From the NCBI GenBank assembly GCA_024138025.1, contig JAMXBD010000426.1, positions 744,001 to 808,000 of the forward strand: DNA of 64,000 nt. Direction: 5' to 3'. Within the stretch, counting starts at the first letter, position 1. Each line of letters starts with the position of its first letter. A program made the translations under genes and the position numbers. The notes under the pieces are model-generated. The model saw nothing but the letters and a program-made list of their open reading frames with translations, did no database searches and was not told the origin of the DNA. Positions 61,101 through 64,000 of this stretch are shown piece after piece. The stretch is from Combretum micranthum. Its lineage: Eukaryota; Streptophyta; Magnoliopsida; Myrtales; Combretaceae.

Positions 61101-62217
61101 TTCCGTGACAGTTAATGAGGAGGTGAATATTATTTGTTGGATTAATCAAGATGAAAAACTATTAATTAAGAAAAATTATTTATATTTGAAAGAAGCAAAT
61201 TTTTGACATTTGATAAGTTCTACGTTATGAATGTTTTATTATTTTTTTTCTGTCAACGTCAATATCTAACAAAGATTTTTTTTATCATAATATTTAACCA
61301 AGATTACAAAATAGAATCTTTTAACGTTAGTGGGTAGAGAAATGTGGCAATTCAGCATTGGTCAAAATAATTAATTCGCCTAAGCTTAAATGATTATGTA
61401 GAATTGAACTGACTAAGTTAATCAAAAGGTGGAAACAATAAATAAAATAAAATAAAAGTAAGAGGGAGCTGGGAAAAAAAAAGAAGAAGAAGAGATTTTG
61501 CCTACCCCATGGCGAAGGTACCATGGCATCTGAGGTCCGTACTTTTTTCTTTCAGATCTTAGCATCTTTTCTTTCATTTTCCTCTTTTTTGTTATTAAAT
61601 TTTTATTACTTGTTGATAGATCTATTGTTATTAAGTCAATCATGTTAATTAGTATAAATATATATATTTATATTTTTTAACATGATAGTTATTTCCTGAA
61701 AAAACTATTAGTCTCCTCTTTATTCTTGTAACAAATGGTTCACGCTCTCTTTTCTTTTTATCACACAAGCAGCATGAATGCATCATCCTTAGTTATATTT
61801 AAGCAAAATCAATTACGTCTTGTGATTTGTGATTTAACACTTAAAAAAAAAAAAACAAAGAGTTTATACTATTTAGAAGGTTGAACTTCATAAATTTTAT
61901 TAATTTCTAAATGAAAAATTTGAGGCTTAAATGCAAATGATGATAGTATGCACTTTTTTACACAATTTTTATAAATAGATATCAAACCAAACCAACTTCA
62001 CATTAAGAGAGAATATCATGTACTCATTTTCATATAAAATCTATTATTATTAAATTAATCCTGGTTTATTAGTATAAAAAAATATACACCATAATATAGT
62101 AGACAGTTACTCTCCTCTCTCTTTACTGTCTTTTTATTTTTTCTAATAAAAATTGGTCTCGTATATTTCTATAATGTAATGCGGGGCTATTACTTGCTAG
62201 TTTGAAATAAAAAAAAA
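58128..62217. other. Unassigned sequence, no supported gene
   Basis: AT-rich to about 60350, then a slightly more GC-rich part at 60400-60860. ORFs at 59517-59771 and 60507-60860 show no domain; the second is mostly low-complexity and includes a six-base repeat. Text near 58443 (GGTTTGGTTCGCAT) and 58667 (ATACCAAACAATG) could be ends of a small PIF/Harbinger-like MITE, but the match is short and no clear duplication was seen. Confidence 0.4.
60787..60821. repeat. Microsatellite (TTCTAA)n
   Basis: Five to six units of TTCTAA; each unit pair encodes Asn-Ser in one frame, which inflates ORFs here. Confidence 0.9.
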
Positions 62218-63724
62218 GGAAAATGCCACTTTTGGTACTTAAACTTTAACAAAATGAACATTTAGATACCCAAACTTTTAAAAAGACTAATTTCATACCT
62301 AATCAAACTTTTTGTGCGCCTTTTTTTTACCTCAATTAACATCGTTAACGGAACAATCTGATGTAGAAAAGTACACCAATCACTATATGCCACGTGTTAA
62401 TTACTTAAAAAAAAGTTTGTCTCCTCTTCTCTTCTCTCTCTCTCTCTCTCTACATACTGGGTCTCTACAAAACCAAACCCATCATCGTCCTCAACATCAA
62501 TATCATTGTCATCATTGTCAAAATGATGGTGAGTGACCAATAAAGAGTTTCCGTCTCTCTATTTTAAGGTATTGGAAATAAAAAAGCAAAATTCCCTCCC
62601 CTGATCTCGAGCTCACTCCTCAACTTCTCCAACTCTCATCTTCTCTCTTTCTCTCGCCACCTCCCTCTAACTTGAACCATCAAGTGCTAGCCACCAATGC
62701 TACTTGAATACCCATAAACCATCGCCAAAGAACCAACCCCCACCACCATGGCCTTCCTCAACCTTCACAAAAGCACAAACCAAACCAAACACCACCCACT
62801 ATCCACCTCTACCATCTTCCATAACATCAACCACCATCTCCATCGAAGCCAACACAACAAACACAGACTATCCCATCGCCACACTCAAAGCTAATCCCCA
62901 TTGCTCATAATAGAGCTCAAATCCAAACCTATTGAATCATTGCTGGTCGTCCATCTCCAAAACTAAACCTTGCTGCAACCGCTTCAAGCCCAAACACTAT
63001 CTTGAGCCAAACTACCCATCTATTAAACAACAACACACAATAATAACTTATCCCAACAAAATTCGGCCCATCAACCACTATTGCCACACTAATCAAGAAA
63101 CTCAATTTCGCTGTTGCCACCATGAAAATAACCTCCACACACAATCTCAATGCAACTCAATCAAACAAAGACCAACCCATGACAACCACATACCTGATGA
63201 CGAACACCACAAATGTCAAACCCAAAACCACCAAGCTGTTCTTCTAACATAATAAACGCTACTCTCCTAAAACCCCGACGAATATCACTTGCCAATAACC
63301 ACCTTCAATAACTCCATTGCTTCTTTGCGAATGGCTTTAAGGAAGCATTGTTGACTCATATTTCAATCGATGTGTTCTTGCACTACATAGATTAGAAAAG
63401 GAGGAGACAATCCTAAACTAAGATTCAAGAGATTGAAGAGAAGGGTGTGTGGAGATGGAGATGGTGATTGAAGAAAAAAAGGGTTTTCTTTCTAATACAC
63501 TTAGAAAGTTAGGTTAGAGAGAAGGTTTTTTTTTTTTTAATTGGACAAGTGTCAAGGCATTATTGGATCAAAGGTCCATATCAAATTATTTCTTTAATGG
63601 TGTTAACCAAGATAATAAAAAAGATATGAAAAGTTTAGTTATGTATAAAATTATTTTTTTAAAAATTTAGATATCCAATCGTCTATTCTATCAAAATTTT
63701 TGGTATCAAAAGTAGCTTTTTTCC
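62218..63724. mobile_element. Mutator-like element with ~200-base inverted ends
   Basis: 1507 bases. Left GGAAAATGCCACTTTTGGTA; right read inward GGAAAAAAGCTACTTTTGAT. Similarity runs through ATACCTAATCAAACTTTT or ATACATAACTAAACTTTT and on for about 200 bases, to CT-rich tracts on both sides. Flanking 9-mers are AAAAAAAAA and AAAAGAAAA, 8 of 9 matching but low complexity. The plus strand is rich in CCACC from about 62640 to 63310, then G-rich. ORFs at 62704-62910 and 62932-63252 follow this composition and show no family. Its terminal sequence is related to the MITEs at 37897 and 45125. Confidence 0.78.
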
Positions 63725-63733
63725 AAAAGAAAA

Positions 63734-64000
63734 AATAAAAAAAAAGAGTTTTGTTTTACCATTAACTAGATCTCTTATTGATGGTGGTTAGTGGTTACAT
63801 CTTACACAAGTTACAACGTTAAGACATAAACTTGACCATTGTCCAACAACCACAACTCCAAACGCGCTCCTAACGAAACCCTTGCTACTATCTCTCTCCT
63901 CCCTCTTTCTCTCTCTGACTTCTCCGTTCCATTTTGATCATCATTCACGTTCACACTCAGCTCTTCACCATTTCCACTGCTCCCTCTACTCGGATCTACG
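63734..64000 (+). other. Possible upstream or leader region of a gene beyond the right edge
   Basis: From about 63840 composition changes: CCAACAACCACAACTCC, then a CT-rich run (TCTCTCCTCCCTCTTTCTCT near 63890) and TTCACGTTCACACTCAGC. This looks like the CT-rich 5' leader of a plant gene transcribed rightward. No start codon with a supported frame is within the window. Confidence 0.3.

Noticed and set aside
62932..63252. 106-codon ORF inside the Mutator-like element
   Set aside because: His/Asn/Thr/Pro bias reflects CCA/AAC-rich DNA; both strands are open; no family recognised.

Overview
This is a stretch of AT-rich nuclear DNA from a flowering plant, almost entirely built of transposable elements and their remains. 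The plant assignment rests on the Ty1/copia and Ty3/gypsy polyproteins, initiator-Met-tRNA primer sites next to the LTRs, a Sirevirus-type envelope-like ORF, and many hAT-like and Mutator-like non-autonomous elements. I cannot name the species. I recognise no intact host gene, tRNA, rRNA or CRISPR array. The last ~150 bases look like the CT-rich leader of a gene that would start beyond the right edge.

Layout. 1-1.8 kb: decayed Ty1/copia RT-RNase H and probably its 3' LTR. 4.4-11.8 kb: a Ty3/gypsy element with two ~825-bp LTRs and a perfect 5-bp target duplication (CACCA); its pol frame runs into the 3' LTR and its leader holds a hAT-like insertion. 12.3-22.9 kb: a nearly complete Sirevirus-type copia element (10.6 kb, LTRs ~1.5 kb, perfect duplication AGAAT) with gag, pol and an envelope-like region, all broken. 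26.1-27.0 kb: a second gypsy LTR that carries a pol tail. 36.3-41.4 kb: a minus-strand copia-type LTR element that keeps gag but no recognisable pol. 45.5-57.8 kb: a decayed copia element interrupted by a 3.7-kb antisense solo LTR (perfect duplication ATACA), hAT-like elements and Mutator-like MITEs. 58-64 kb: mostly unassigned sequence, then a 1.5-kb Mutator-like element.

DNA-transposon derivatives are the second theme. Six hAT-like elements (5764, 27475, 30848, 46252, 56309, 56929) begin TAG or TAA and are flanked by 8-bp duplications of varying quality; the one at 46252 is perfect. Eight Mutator-like elements (23359, 34302, 37897, 39617, 41391, 45125, 57761, 62218) have long inverted ends, and four of them have 9-bp duplications with 7-8 matches.

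History. Several insertions can be ordered because they split recognisable older sequence: hAT into gypsy leader, MITE into copia gag, solo LTR into copia gag-pol, and probably hAT into hAT into a copia LTR. I found no convincing previously undescribed functional system. The most useful observations are the gypsy LTR/pol overlap, the inverted repeat bracketing the Sirevirus PPT/LTR junction, the giant solo LTR, and the related Mutator-like MITEs with internally periodic ends.
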